Source: an uncultured Clostridium sp.
GTDB lineage: Bacteria; Bacillota; Clostridia; Lachnospirales; Lachnospiraceae
Length of the DNA: 52,204 bases
Assembly (NCBI GenBank): GCA_900543885.1
Contig: UQTA01000016.1
Span: 1-52,204 of the forward strand
Direction of reading: 5' to 3'
In this document: positions 16,221 to 24,732 of the stretch, one piece after another
Layout of the letters: each line of letters begins with the position of its first letter
Position numbering within the stretch: the stretch's first letter is position 1
Made by a program: the position numbers and the translations under genes
The notes under the pieces: generated by a model
What the model was told of the DNA's origin: nothing
The model's database searches: none
Seen by the model: only the letters and a program-made list of their open reading frames with translations

Positions 16221-17917
16221 AACGGGAACGCTATTTTCGGGATGAATTATGGCGGATGTTTGCTGTCTATGCCATTCTTCCGGCAGCGCTGTTTACATTT
16301 ATCTGCGGAGTTCTTTTTATGACTGTTTTGCTCCATGGCAGAAAGCGGGATAACAGAGAGTATCTTTCCTACGTGACCGGACGGGTAAAACAGGCAGTAG
16401 AAAGCTGTGAACAGGGGATTGAAACACTGGCCGATCTTCCTCAGGCAGTGTCAGGTCCTGGCTATGTTCTGGAGCGTAATCAGATCTTTCAGATTTTTTA
16501 CGGAATATCCCAACAGGCGGGATATGAGCCGGAGCTGTATCTGGTAGACCAGAAAGGAAGGCTGCTTTTATCTAATAAAGAGAAGCTGCCAGCTTATCTT
16601 AATAAGAGACAGGATGTGGGATGGGGAATTTATGCGTCTATGGATGCCAGACCGGGTCAAACTGCCTTCCGGTTGATGAATGGATGGGACAGTGAGGACA
16701 GTGCAGCGGTTTTCGGACGCTGGGTCGGTTCTGAAGACGGAAACGGGAGATATATTATCCTGGCGGTTCCGGGAAACGGGCTGTTGGGAACATTGGACCG
16801 GTCTGGTGAGCAGGTGGCAGTGACAGACCGTTATGGCTGGGCTTATTTTTGCAATAACAGTCTCTTCCTTACAGACAGCAATCAGGTGCGGACTGCACTA
16901 AAAGACGCAGGGTCTTATATGCGGCTGGATCAGAAGACCTATTTTACATCGGAAAGCAGCCTGGAAAATGGCCGTTTTCATATTTATGTTATATCCGATG
17001 TGCAAAATGTGCTTACATCTTTGATTTTTGCTGGTATACTGGTAGCAGTGGCTTTGCTGATCATGACTGGATGGGTGTTGTTTAATTCAAAACAGGTTAC
17101 AGAGCGAAAAACAGAGGATCTATATAAGCTGTTAGATGAAATGGAGCTGGCAAGACAGGGAAATCTTCAGCAGACAGGTGTGATTAAACGTGATAATGAA
17201 TTTAAATTGATCGAAGATGCTTATAACGAGACCATAGCCAGTCTGAAGGAGCAGATGGAGAATAACCGTAAGATGTCAGAGCTTCTGGCTCTGGCCCAGA
17301 CCAAACAGCTGGAATCCCAGTTTAATCCCCATTTCCTCTATAATACACTGGAAAATATCCGTTATATGTGCAAATTGGAGCCGGCAACTGCAGAAAGAAT
17401 GGTATTTTCACTGTCAAAGCTTTTGAGATATAGTCTGGACGGCAGCAGGGAGCAGGTGACTCTTGAAGAAGATCTGGGACATTTAAATAATTATCTGTCG
17501 ATTCTGGAAAAGCGGTTTGGAAGTAGATTTGAATATAAGATCGACATTGGGCAGCAATGTATGCAGTGTCTGATCCCGAAGCTGGTTTTGCAGCCTATGA
17601 TCGAAAACTCTGTAAAATACGGCTTTGGTAATCAGTTAAATCTGCATGTGGAGTTAAAGGCCTATATCCATGAGGAAAAGCTGATCATGATCTGCCGGGA
17701 TGACGGTGTGGGAATGAGCGCGGCAATGGTTGAAAAACTGTGTGCCCTTATGAATCAGAAAGAGGCGCCGGGAAAACATTCCGGACTTTATAATATACAC
17801 CGCAGGATCCAGCTTCTTTATGGACATTCTTATGGTGTGGAGATCCGGAGTCTGGAAAGTCATGGAACTACGCTGGTGGTAACGCTTCCGGCAGTAACGG
17901 ATAAAAATGTGCAATAG
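16217..17917 (+). CDS. sensor histidine kinase, YesM type
   Basis: A membrane kinase of 566 residues. TM helix 1 lies at about 14-36, an extracytoplasmic sensor region at about 37-270, TM helix 2 at about 272-296, then a HAMP-like linker, a His_kinase domain whose phosphorylated His is in QFNPHFLYNTLENIRYM, and a C-terminal ATPase domain with an N box (LQPMIENSVKYGFG) and G box (RDDGVGMS). AGGAGG precedes the ATG, which overlaps the stop of the upstream binding protein, so the two are translationally coupled. The partner regulator follows at 17952. Confidence 0.93.
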   Translation: MKRERYFRDELWRMFAVYAILPAALFTFICGVLFMTVLLHGRKRDNREYLSYVTGRVKQAVESCEQGIETLADLPQAVSGPGYVLERNQIFQIFYGISQQAGYEPELYLVDQKGRLLLSNKEKLPAYLNKRQDVGWGIYASMDARPGQTAFRLMNGWDSEDSAAVFGRWVGSEDGNGRYIILAVPGNGLLGTLDRSGEQVAVTDRYGWAYFCNNSLFLTDSNQVRTALKDAGSYMRLDQKTYFTSESSLENGRFHIYVISDVQNVLTSLIFAGILVAVALLIMTGWVLFNSKQVTERKTEDLYKLLDEMELARQGNLQQTGVIKRDNEFKLIEDAYNETIASLKEQMENNRKMSELLALAQTKQLESQFNPHFLYNTLENIRYMCKLEPATAERMVFSLSKLLRYSLDGSREQVTLEEDLGHLNNYLSILEKRFGSRFEYKIDIGQQCMQCLIPKLVLQPMIENSVKYGFGNQLNLHVELKAYIHEEKLIMICRDDGVGMSAAMVEKLCALMNQKEAPGKHSGLYNIHRRIQLLYGHSYGVEIRSLESHGTTLVVTLPAVTDKNVQ

Positions 17918-17951
17918 GATCCTGAAAAAACAGGACAGGGGGATAAAAACG

Positions 17952-18728
17952 ATGCTTCGTGTAATGATAGTGGAAGATGAGGATATGATACGCAAAGGCC
18001 TTGTATTTACCATAGACTGGCTTTCTATGGACTGTGTAGTGGTAGCAGAAGCGTCCAATGGACAGGAGGGCTATGAACGTATTCTGGAATATAAGCCGGA
18101 TGTGGTGATCGCGGACATTTGCATGCCTTTTATGGATGGCATTGAAATGATACGGAAGGCATCGGAAAAAGTAAAGTTTAAGAGTATCCTTCTTACCAGT
18201 TATGCGGAATTTGATTATGCAAGAAGAGCTATAGAGGCAAGAGTCTGTGAATATCTGCTGAAACCTGTAGATGAGGAAAAGCTGGCCCAGATCATGAAAA
18301 AACTGGGAGAAGAGATCACCAGTGTGCGCCAGGTGGAATATGCCATGGAGCAGGCGGAGCTGGAAGGCGGAAATCTGAATTTGGAATATTATATGAAACT
18401 GGACCGTTCAGAAAATGCCTATGTTTCAAAGCTGGTGGAAGCGATCAAGACACGATATGGAGAAAAACTGAGCATTGAGTCCATTTCTGAGGAAATGGGA
18501 GTCAGCGCCAGTTATTTAAGCCGCAAATTTAAGGAGATCACAGGTCAGACTTTTCTGGATTTTCTGAACAAATACCGGGTGCAGCAGGCGATCACTCTGT
18601 TAAATACCAAAGAATACCGGATCAGTGAGATTTCAGAGGCGGTAGGATTTTCCGATTATAAACACTTTTGTTCTGTATTTAAAAAATATACCTTAAAATC
18701 ACCTACAAAATTTGTAAAGGGAGGCTGA
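17952..18728 (+). CDS. response regulator with AraC-type DNA-binding domain (YesN type)
   Basis: A 258-residue cytosolic regulator. The receiver domain occupies about 1-120, with the acidic pair in MIVEDEDMI, the phospho-acceptor Asp in VVIADICMPFMDG and the conserved Lys in YLLKPVDEE. Two AraC helix-turn-helix motifs follow (ISEEMGVSASYLSRKFKEI, and ISEISEAVGFSDYKHF). The ATG at 17952 is preceded by AGGGGG 9 bases upstream; the frame open from 17907 lacks a site. The kinase gene ends 34 bases before. A likely target is the importer operon at 9730, which is inference. Confidence 0.92.
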   Translation: MLRVMIVEDEDMIRKGLVFTIDWLSMDCVVVAEASNGQEGYERILEYKPDVVIADICMPFMDGIEMIRKASEKVKFKSILLTSYAEFDYARRAIEARVCEYLLKPVDEEKLAQIMKKLGEEITSVRQVEYAMEQAELEGGNLNLEYYMKLDRSENAYVSKLVEAIKTRYGEKLSIESISEEMGVSASYLSRKFKEITGQTFLDFLNKYRVQQAITLLNTKEYRISEISEAVGFSDYKHFCSVFKKYTLKSPTKFVKGG

Positions 18729-18753
18729 CGTAATATCAGTCTCCCGTTTTTTT
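18719..18753 (+). terminator. terminator of the sensor operon, overlapping the end of the opposing XRE gene
   Basis: GGGAGGCTGA (18719-18728) pairs with TCAGTCTCCC (18736-18745; one mismatch) and is followed by GT7. The response regulator stop codon is in the 5' arm. The stop codon of the convergent XRE gene is in the 3' arm, and the T tract encodes part of its lysine-rich tail. Confidence 0.8.
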
Positions 18754-19185
18754 CTCTTTTTCTTTATTTTTCTTTTTTGCTTTCTTTTCGCTTTTATCCC
18801 CTTTTTCACTTTTAGAAGCTTTTTTAGAAGCTTTTTTGGAGATTTTTATGCCTTTTTTCCCTTTTGCGTAAAGGCTGGGGACTTTCTTTTCCTTGCTGGT
18901 ATCGGCTTTGGTGTCAGAAGAAACCTGAACGGTCTCTTTGCTGTCCGGATTCTTGGCTGTTTCTGGCTGAGGCAGCGGCTCACCATTATCTGGGATATAG
19001 GTTACAATATCCTCAATACGGCAGGAAAGAAGTCTGCACAATGTATCCAGAGTTTGGGTGGAAACGGTCTGGTTATTTTTCAGACGTCCGATCTGTCCGG
19101 CACTGAATTTTTCATGCTTGATCAGGTGATACTGGGTAATGCCTTTCTTTTTCATTGTTTCCCATAAACGCGCATAGGTGATCAT
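18736..19185 (-). CDS. XRE-family helix-turn-helix protein with lysine-rich tail
   Basis: 149 residues. The N-terminal 65 form a Cro/CI-type helix-turn-helix of the YozG-like kind (ARLWETMKKKGITQYHLIKH, then LDTLCRLLSCRIEDIVTYI). The C-terminal 42 residues (108-149) contain 20 lysines in Ser/Lys/Glu repeats and should be disordered and nucleic-acid-binding. AGGAGG precedes the ATG. It starts 12 bases after the scpB stop, so it is probably the last gene of the metallophosphoesterase-scpA-scpB run. Its target is unknown; the tail could increase non-specific DNA binding. Confidence 0.8.
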   Translation of the reverse strand: MITYARLWETMKKKGITQYHLIKHEKFSAGQIGRLKNNQTVSTQTLDTLCRLLSCRIEDIVTYIPDNGEPLPQPETAKNPDSKETVQVSSDTKADTSKEKKVPSLYAKGKKGIKISKKASKKASKSEKGDKSEKKAKKKNKEKEKKTGD

Positions 19186-19197
19186 GACAGCCCTCCT

Positions 19198-19878
19198 TTA
19201 TGATTCGTCATCCTGTTCTCTGGCAACAGCTGCTTCTAACAGTTCCTGGGCTTCTTCAGAAGCATCCGTACTTCCCATTTCTTCTAATTTGTATTTCAGC
19301 TCTTCTTCTACTTCAGCTCGGATCTCATCCTCTTTTGTAGGGTTCATATCCGGAAGGTCGCTTAAAGTACCAATGCCAAAGCGCCGCATAAATTCTTCTG
19401 TGGTGGCAAAAAGGGCCGGCCGGCCGGGGGCATCTAAACGGCCGGCTTCGTAGACCAGGTTATATTCTACCAGGCGATTGACTGCATGATCGGACTTAAC
19501 GCCGCGGATCTTTTCAATCTCCAGTTTAGTTACTGGCTGGCGGTAGGCGATAATGGAAAGAGTCTCCAGGACTACGTCAGAAAGCACCTGTTTTTTCGGG
19601 GCAGAGGCGATGCGGATCAGGTTAGAGTAATATTTCGACTGGGTGCACATCTGGTAGCTGTCTTCTAACTGCACGATCTCCATGCCGTGTTTGCCTGTTT
19701 TATAGCGCTTCATCAGACGTTCCACTGCTGCTTTGGCAGTTTCTTTGTCCTGACCAATGGCAATAGCCAGCTGTTTTAATTCTACAGCGCCGCCCATAGT
19801 GAACAGGACGGCTTCAATGACCGCTTCCTGGTCTTTTTCATTTTTTACGGGTGTATTATCTACTGTTAATTCTTCCAA
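19198..19878 (-). CDS. scpB: segregation and condensation protein B
   Basis: Winged-helix kleisin-associated subunit of the SMC-ScpAB condensin that compacts and separates chromosomes. 226 residues; recognisable parts are EAVLFTMGGAVELKQLA, the VVLETLSIIAYRQPVTKLEI stretch, IRGVKSDHAV and the APGRPALFATTEEF turn. The start codon is TTG at 19878, with GGAGG 8 bases upstream and no in-frame ATG nearby. The C-terminal 50 residues are acidic and probably flexible. scpA precedes it by 49 bases. Confidence 0.95.
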   Translation of the reverse strand: MEELTVDNTPVKNEKDQEAVIEAVLFTMGGAVELKQLAIAIGQDKETAKAAVERLMKRYKTGKHGMEIVQLEDSYQMCTQSKYYSNLIRIASAPKKQVLSDVVLETLSIIAYRQPVTKLEIEKIRGVKSDHAVNRLVEYNLVYEAGRLDAPGRPALFATTEEFMRRFGIGTLSDLPDMNPTKEDEIRAEVEEELKYKLEEMGSTDASEEAQELLEAAVAREQDDES

Positions 19879-19927
19879 ATTTATGTCCTCCAGAGGTAAA
19901 TAGGTACTGCATGGTCCTGGGATTGTA

Positions 19928-20725
19928 CTACATCAGATCATTTACCTGCTCTAAGTTTAAATCTTCTTCCTGGCCTTCTGGTTCTATGGTTTCAATATCC
20001 ATTTCTCCGAATGTTTCCTCCTGGGTAAGATGGATCTTTCCAATCTTCATTAATTCAAGAACGGCCAGAAACGTAACTACTACTTCCAGTTTGTCAGTCT
20101 GTTTTTCAAGAAGCTGGCGGAAACTGAAGCGGCGGGCCTTCCGGGCATAATCCATGACAGATGAGATTTTCTGCTCCAGACTGACCGGTTCCCGGCGGAT
20201 GGTGCCGAATTTGCTTCGGATGGGGTCGGTCTTGTATTCTTTGCGCTTCATGACCTGTTCAAAGATACGCTGCAGCTTTGCAAGAGTGAGTCCGTCTAAT
20301 AACTCGTCAAGATCAACGGGAGGCTGGTATTTTGCTACCTCCGGCGGAAGAGAAGCGTCCTTATAGAAATGTCTGGCAGCGTCTTCTTCCCGGTCTGCCA
20401 GTTCTTCTGCCAGGATCTTATAGCGCTTGTATTCCAACAGACGGGCTACCAGTTCGGCTCTTGGGTCTATTTCTTCCCCTTCTTCATTTACTTCTTTTGG
20501 AAGAAGCATCTTTGCTTTAATATCTAAAAGGGTAGCGGCCATAACAAGGAATTCGCTGACAATGTTTAAATCTTCCCGCTCCATGTTGCGGACATATTCC
20601 AGATATTGGGCCGTGATCTCCACAATAGGAATATCGTAAATATCTACTTTATTTTTCTCAATCAGATGAAGGAGCAGGTCTAAGGGACCTTCAAAATGCT
20701 CCAGTTTGTAGGTAATGTTTTCCAT
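19928..20725 (-). CDS. scpA: segregation and condensation protein A (kleisin)
   Basis: Kleisin subunit that bridges the SMC heads in bacterial condensin. 265 residues. The N-terminal YKLEHFEGPLDLLLHLIEKN motif and the KVDIYDIPI stretch bind the SMC neck; a C-terminal winged helix (about 190-250, FLAVLELMKIGKIHLTQEE) binds the SMC cap. A central acidic stretch has EEGEEIDPRAEL. It begins 10 bases after the metallophosphoesterase stop, so the two are likely in one transcript with scpB. Confidence 0.96.
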   Translation of the reverse strand: MENITYKLEHFEGPLDLLLHLIEKNKVDIYDIPIVEITAQYLEYVRNMEREDLNIVSEFLVMAATLLDIKAKMLLPKEVNEEGEEIDPRAELVARLLEYKRYKILAEELADREEDAARHFYKDASLPPEVAKYQPPVDLDELLDGLTLAKLQRIFEQVMKRKEYKTDPIRSKFGTIRREPVSLEQKISSVMDYARKARRFSFRQLLEKQTDKLEVVVTFLAVLELMKIGKIHLTQEETFGEMDIETIEPEGQEEDLNLEQVNDLM

Positions 20726-20735
20726 TTTGTATATC

Positions 20736-21644
20736 CTATAAGATTTTTTTCAGGGTTGGTGCTGTGTCAGGTATCTTTGACCGGGGGCAGACGTGTATAA
20801 CTAAAAGCTGAGGTCTGTTGTTTAGACGGATGTTGATGGAATGAGTTCCCAGGCCCCGGCTGACTGCCATGTAATGTCCCTGATCTTCAAATATTCCGGC
20901 GCACAGAGGAAGAAAAAACTGGTACTGTGGAGTCATAACACCGCCAAGTCCCGGAATACGTATGGTTCCGCCGTGAAAATGACCGGATAAGGTAAGATCT
21001 GCTCCCCAGCTGGTGTAGTTGTCAAAATACAGCGGGGAGTGGGCTAACAGGATCTGGAAATGGTCGGTGTCTGCTTTTCCAACCTTTTCCTCTATATAGA
21101 GGTCTGGCATAGGTGATACCGGGTGGATCAGGGCCTTTTTGTAAAAATTTTTGTCCAGATCTAAGCCGGTAATGCGTATTTCTCCATCAAAAATGGCGGA
21201 ATCATTTTTCAGGAAAATGGCACCGGCCTGCTTTAATGCATTTCGGTAAATGTTTCCTTCCATTCCATAAATTTCAGGTTCCCAGTCAATACGGTTTTCA
21301 TGGTTTCCTTCTGCGCAGTAAACGGGATAGCGGGCGGAAAGCTTTTTTATAAGGAAGAGCGCATGAGCTGTTTTTGCACCTTTTCCTTTGGTGACAATAA
21401 GATCACCGCCGTTTAATATAGCGTCCGGCTTTATGGTATCAATGGCCTGGAGCAATTGTTCATTTTCAGGTCCGAAGGTATTTTCGTGAAGGTCGGACAG
21501 AAAGATAAAGGTCCGCCTTCGGGATACTTTGCTGCTGTAAAGAGTAGTCTCTTCTACGGATAAAGCCTTTTTTTCGTATTCGGATCTGCCAAGACAGATG
21601 GCGGCAGCTGCGCAGCCGGCAGCCGCCAGGTGAGTGATCAGCAT
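20736..21644 (-). CDS. membrane-associated metallophosphoesterase (YkuE-like)
   Basis: 302 residues. A short N-terminal hydrophobic segment (about 1-20) probably anchors or exports the protein. The calcineurin-like two-metal site is complete: FLSDLHEN, LNGGDLIV, EGNHENR, LLAHSPL and LSGHFHGGTIRIPGLGG. The GHFHGG motif with the following PG resembles the YkuE/UDP-diacylglucosamine-type branch, but the substrate cannot be assigned. AAGGGGAG precedes the ATG. It heads the operon with scpA and scpB; this neighbourhood does not explain its job. Confidence 0.88.
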   Translation of the reverse strand: MLITHLAAAGCAAAAICLGRSEYEKKALSVEETTLYSSKVSRRRTFIFLSDLHENTFGPENEQLLQAIDTIKPDAILNGGDLIVTKGKGAKTAHALFLIKKLSARYPVYCAEGNHENRIDWEPEIYGMEGNIYRNALKQAGAIFLKNDSAIFDGEIRITGLDLDKNFYKKALIHPVSPMPDLYIEEKVGKADTDHFQILLAHSPLYFDNYTSWGADLTLSGHFHGGTIRIPGLGGVMTPQYQFFLPLCAGIFEDQGHYMAVSRGLGTHSINIRLNNRPQLLVIHVCPRSKIPDTAPTLKKIL

Positions 21645-21704
21645 TAAATTCTCCCCTTAATAAAATTCTTGTTTCATTATAACGTGCATTAATAGTATTT
21701 TCAA

Positions 21705-21734
21705 GTGCTGGTCATGCAACGCATGAACAGTAAC
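21705..21734 (+). mobile_element. MITE-like element, 30-bp minimal derivative (copy E)
   Basis: The 28 bases ending GCATGAACAGTAAC are identical or nearly so to the right end of the 134-bp elements at 36478 and 46657. At the left only GT of the opposite end remains. A 7-bp direct repeat TTTTCAA (21698-21704 and 21735-21741) brackets it, so it looks like an insertion that has lost its whole interior. Confidence 0.65.
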
Positions 21735-21763
21735 TTTTCAAAAAAATAGTGAAAGTACAGGTC

Positions 21764-21852
21764 TTGACGGACAGACACTGGCATGATACGATAACATACG
21801 CGTGAAATGATATATAGTATATAAATGATAAATAAAACACAATATATAGTGT
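21764..21852 (+). promoter_or_regulatory. nrdD promoter with paired NrdR boxes
   Basis: A promoter with -35 TTGACG (21764-21769), a 17-bp spacer and an extended -10 TGaTACGAT (21784-21792) lies ahead of nrdD. Downstream are two NrdR-box-like sites 32 bp apart (three helical turns): ACACAATATATAGTGT (21837-21852), which fits the known consensus ACACwATATATwGTGT completely, and AAATGATATATAGTAT (21805-21820), 12 of 16. NrdR would repress nrdD when dATP is high. nrdR itself is not in the window. Confidence 0.75.
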
Positions 21853-21885
21853 ACAATGATGAACGTATAGAGGAAAGGTGAAGGA

Positions 21886-24018
21886 ATGGACTGCAGTAAG
21901 ATAAAAGTTGTAAAAAAGGATGGCACAAAAGAAGATTTCAATGTAAAAAAGGTACTTGCCGCGATCAGTAAATCAGCTGAGAGAGCTATGATCACATTTT
22001 CAAGGGCAGAGAAGAACTTTATCTGTGAATTTGTGGAAGAAAAGGCAGAGGAAATGGATCAGGAACAGATCCCCATTGCTCAGATGCACAACATTGTAGA
22101 AGGAGCTTTGGAAAAGGTTAATCCGCTGGTTGCAAAAAGCTATCGTGACTACCGTAATTACAAGCAGGACTTTGTGCGGATGTTAGATGATGTCTATAAA
22201 AAAAGCCAGTCTATTATGTACATTGGGGATAAGGAAAACAGCAACACAGACAGTGCGTTGGTTTCTACTAAGCGGAGTCTCATCTTTAATGAATTAAATA
22301 AATCCCTTTACCAGAAGTTTTTCATGACAGTAGAAGAACTGCAGGCGTGCAGAGAAGGCTATATTTACATTCACGATATGTCTGCAAGAAGAGATACCAT
22401 GAACTGCTGTCTGTTTGATGTGAAGTCAGTGCTGACCGGCGGGTTTGAGATGGGAAATCTCTGGTACAATGAGCCAAAGACACTGGATGTGGCTTTTGAT
22501 GTGATCGGAGATATTGTATTAAGTGCAGCCAGCCAGCAGTATGGCGGTTTTACAGTGCCAAGTGTGGAAAATATCCTGGCGCCTTATGCAGAGAAATCTT
22601 ATGCAAAGTTTCTGGAAAAATATAGAAAATTAGGATTACCGGAAGAAAAAGTAGAAGAAATTGCCTGGGCAGATGTGCAGAGAGATATGGAACAGGGCTT
22701 TCAGGGATGGGAATACAAGTTTAATTCCGTTTCTTCCAGCCGTGGTGATTATCCTTTCATTACTATGACTGCAGGAACAGGAACCAGCCGCTTTGCAAAA
22801 ATGGCGACCATGACGATGTTAAAGGTACGAAAAGGCGGTCAGGGAAAAGAAGGCCATAAAAAGCCGGTGCTGTTCCCAAAAGTGGTATTTTTATATGATG
22901 AAAAGCTTCATGGGCCAGGGGGAGAACTGGAAGATGTATTTGAAGCAGGCATTGACTGTTCCAGTAAAACCATGTATCCAGACTGGCTTTCTCTTACAGG
23001 AAAAGGTTACATTGCCAGCATGTACAAGAAATACGGAAAGATCATCTCCCCCATGGGCTGCCGTGCCTTTCTGTCTCCATGGTATGAAAGAGGAGGCATG
23101 CATCCGGCTGACGAAAAGGATGTACCTGTATTTGAGGGACGTTTTAATATCGGTGTAGTAAGTCTTCATCTTCCTATGATCTTGTCGAAAGCAAGACAGG
23201 AAGGACGGGATTTTTATGAAGTTTTGGATTACTATCTGGAGCTGATCCGCAAGATCCACATCCGCACATATGCATATCTGGGGGAGATGAAAGCATCCAC
23301 CAATCCGCTGGCATATTGCGAAGGGGGATTTTACGGCGGCCATTTAGGGCTTCACGATAAGATCAAGCCTTTACTGAAAACTGCGACTGCTTCTTTTGGT
23401 ATCACCGCCTTTAATGAACTGCAGCAGTTATATAACAAGAAATCATTGGTAGAGGACGGACAGTTTGCACTGGAGGTTCTGGAGCATATTAATAAAAAAA
23501 TAGATGAGTTTAAGGAAGAAGACGGTAATCTCTATGCTATTTATGCAACCCCTGCAGAGAATCTCTGCGGTCTGCAGGTAAAGCAGTTCCGCAAGAAATA
23601 TGGCATTATTGAAAATGTATCTGACCGGGAATATGTAAGCAATGGTTTTCACTGTCATGTGACCGAAGATATTACTCCGATCCAGAAGCAGGATCTGGAA
23701 TACCGCTTCTGGGAGCTGAGCAATGGCGGCAAGATCCAATATGTAAAATACCCGGTAAGCTACAACAAAGAGGCTATCCGCACTTTAGTGCGCAGAGCAA
23801 TGAGAATGGGATTTTATGAAGGTGTAAACCTGTCACTGGCTTACTGTGATGACTGCGGTCATGAAGAACTGGAAATGGATGTATGCCCGGTCTGCGGCAG
23901 CAAAAACCTGACCAAGATCGATCGCATGAACGGATATTTAAGCTACTCAAGGGTAAAAGGCGATACACGACTGAATGAGGCTAAGATGGCCGAGATCGCA
24001 GAGAGAAAGAGTATGTAA
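21886..24018 (+). CDS. nrdD: anaerobic ribonucleoside-triphosphate reductase
   Basis: Glycyl-radical enzyme that makes dNTPs from NTPs without oxygen. 710 residues: ATP-cone regulatory domain at about 1-95 (VVKKDGTKEDFNVKKVLAAI), the ten-stranded barrel with KVVFLYDEKLHGPGGELED and the CCLFDVKSVL active-site region, then a zinc site CDDCGHEELEMDVCPVCGS, and the radical glycine in DRMNGYLSYSRV about 25 residues from the end. The start is ATG 21886 after AGGAAAGGTGAAGG. Its activase gene nrdG lies 1.2 kb downstream behind mscL and not directly adjacent as usual. Confidence 0.97.
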   Translation: MDCSKIKVVKKDGTKEDFNVKKVLAAISKSAERAMITFSRAEKNFICEFVEEKAEEMDQEQIPIAQMHNIVEGALEKVNPLVAKSYRDYRNYKQDFVRMLDDVYKKSQSIMYIGDKENSNTDSALVSTKRSLIFNELNKSLYQKFFMTVEELQACREGYIYIHDMSARRDTMNCCLFDVKSVLTGGFEMGNLWYNEPKTLDVAFDVIGDIVLSAASQQYGGFTVPSVENILAPYAEKSYAKFLEKYRKLGLPEEKVEEIAWADVQRDMEQGFQGWEYKFNSVSSSRGDYPFITMTAGTGTSRFAKMATMTMLKVRKGGQGKEGHKKPVLFPKVVFLYDEKLHGPGGELEDVFEAGIDCSSKTMYPDWLSLTGKGYIASMYKKYGKIISPMGCRAFLSPWYERGGMHPADEKDVPVFEGRFNIGVVSLHLPMILSKARQEGRDFYEVLDYYLELIRKIHIRTYAYLGEMKASTNPLAYCEGGFYGGHLGLHDKIKPLLKTATASFGITAFNELQQLYNKKSLVEDGQFALEVLEHINKKIDEFKEEDGNLYAIYATPAENLCGLQVKQFRKKYGIIENVSDREYVSNGFHCHVTEDITPIQKQDLEYRFWELSNGGKIQYVKYPVSYNKEAIRTLVRRAMRMGFYEGVNLSLAYCDDCGHEELEMDVCPVCGSKNLTKIDRMNGYLSYSRVKGDTRLNEAKMAEIAERKSM

Positions 24019-24055
24019 AGACAAGGGGACACCTAAAAACATTTATAAGTGAAAC

Positions 24056-24101
24056 AAAAAAAGAGATATTCCGGCTGCATAGAGGGGAATGTCTCTTTTT
24101 T
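24056..24101. terminator. terminator after nrdD, shared with the opposing XRE gene
   Basis: AAAAAGAGATATTCC pairs with GGAATGTCTCTTTTT (one mismatch) around a 13-base loop and continues into a T tract. The A-rich 5' flank lets it work on the minus strand too, where the XRE gene stops at 24105. Confidence 0.8.
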
Positions 24102-24104
24102 ATG

Positions 24105-24503
24105 TCATTCTTTTTCTTTCAGGTTTCGGTTTTTTCGATAAGATCCGTCTACCAGACCTTCCAGATAGGCTTCAGCCCGCAGTCTGTTGGAGGGGCCAAG
24201 CTGATTATATAGATCCAGCAGGTATTCCTGCTGCTTGCTTAAAACAGTCTGACTGCCGTCGGTACTGTAAAATTCTCCCATGGAAATACCAAAAACATGA
24301 CATATATGGCGGATGGTAGGAATACTGGGCACAGTGGTGCGCCGGAAAAGATTTCCTATGCTGTTTGGGGAAATATCCATTTCCTTTGCAAGGCGGTAAT
24401 GGCTCCAACCACGGTCATTACACAGCTCCTCTATGCGGTCCAGTTCAAAACTCATAATTCCTGTACTGTTTAGCAGCTTTAAAATATAAAACCAGGGCTG
24501 CAA
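24105..24503 (-). CDS. XRE-family transcriptional regulator
   Basis: 132 residues with an N-terminal helix-turn-helix (about 18-78: RIEELCNDRGWSHYRLAKEM, then ISPNSIGNLFRRTTVPSIPT) and a C-terminal segment rich in polar residues (LLDLYNQLGPSNRLRAEAYL). The TTG at 24503 is preferred because AAGGAG lies 8 bases ahead; an ATG at 24455 (MSFELD) is an alternative that would remove 16 residues, but its AGGA is only 3 bases away. It is placed between nrdD and mscL-nrdG on the opposite strand; no target is evident. Confidence 0.8.
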   Translation of the reverse strand: MQPWFYILKLLNSTGIMSFELDRIEELCNDRGWSHYRLAKEMDISPNSIGNLFRRTTVPSIPTIRHICHVFGISMGEFYSTDGSQTVLSKQQEYLLDLYNQLGPSNRLRAEAYLEGLVDGSYRKNRNLKEKE

Positions 24504-24585
24504 AACAACTTCTCCTTCTGTCAGTATAATATTATTTTATCCCAGCAAGATGAAAAACATTAGCTTGAAAATAAGTGCATAAACT

Positions 24586-24601
24586 ATTCATTATATAGTG
24601 A
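24586..24601 (+). promoter_or_regulatory. candidate NrdR-like box and promoter ahead of mscL-nrdG
   Basis: ATTCATTATATAGTGA agrees at 12 of 16 positions with the NrdR box. It overlaps a possible -10 CATTAT (24589-24594) placed 18 bp behind -35 TTGAAA (24565-24570). No second box is found at helical spacing, so the call is weak. If real, it would bring nrdG under the same regulator as nrdD. Confidence 0.35.
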
Positions 24602-24732
24602 ATAAAGGAAAATCAAGTGGAAAATTCCCATAGATTATGATAGACTGATACCAGCGGCGTACTTTATAAAGTGGGCAGATCATCACTGAATTGCAAATGC
24701 AAAATGCAAATGAAAAAATGGAGGCGGGACAG

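Noticed and set aside
18719..18790. T-rich tract as an unstable simple repeat
   Set aside because: It is accounted for by the terminator tail plus the lysine codons of the opposing XRE gene.
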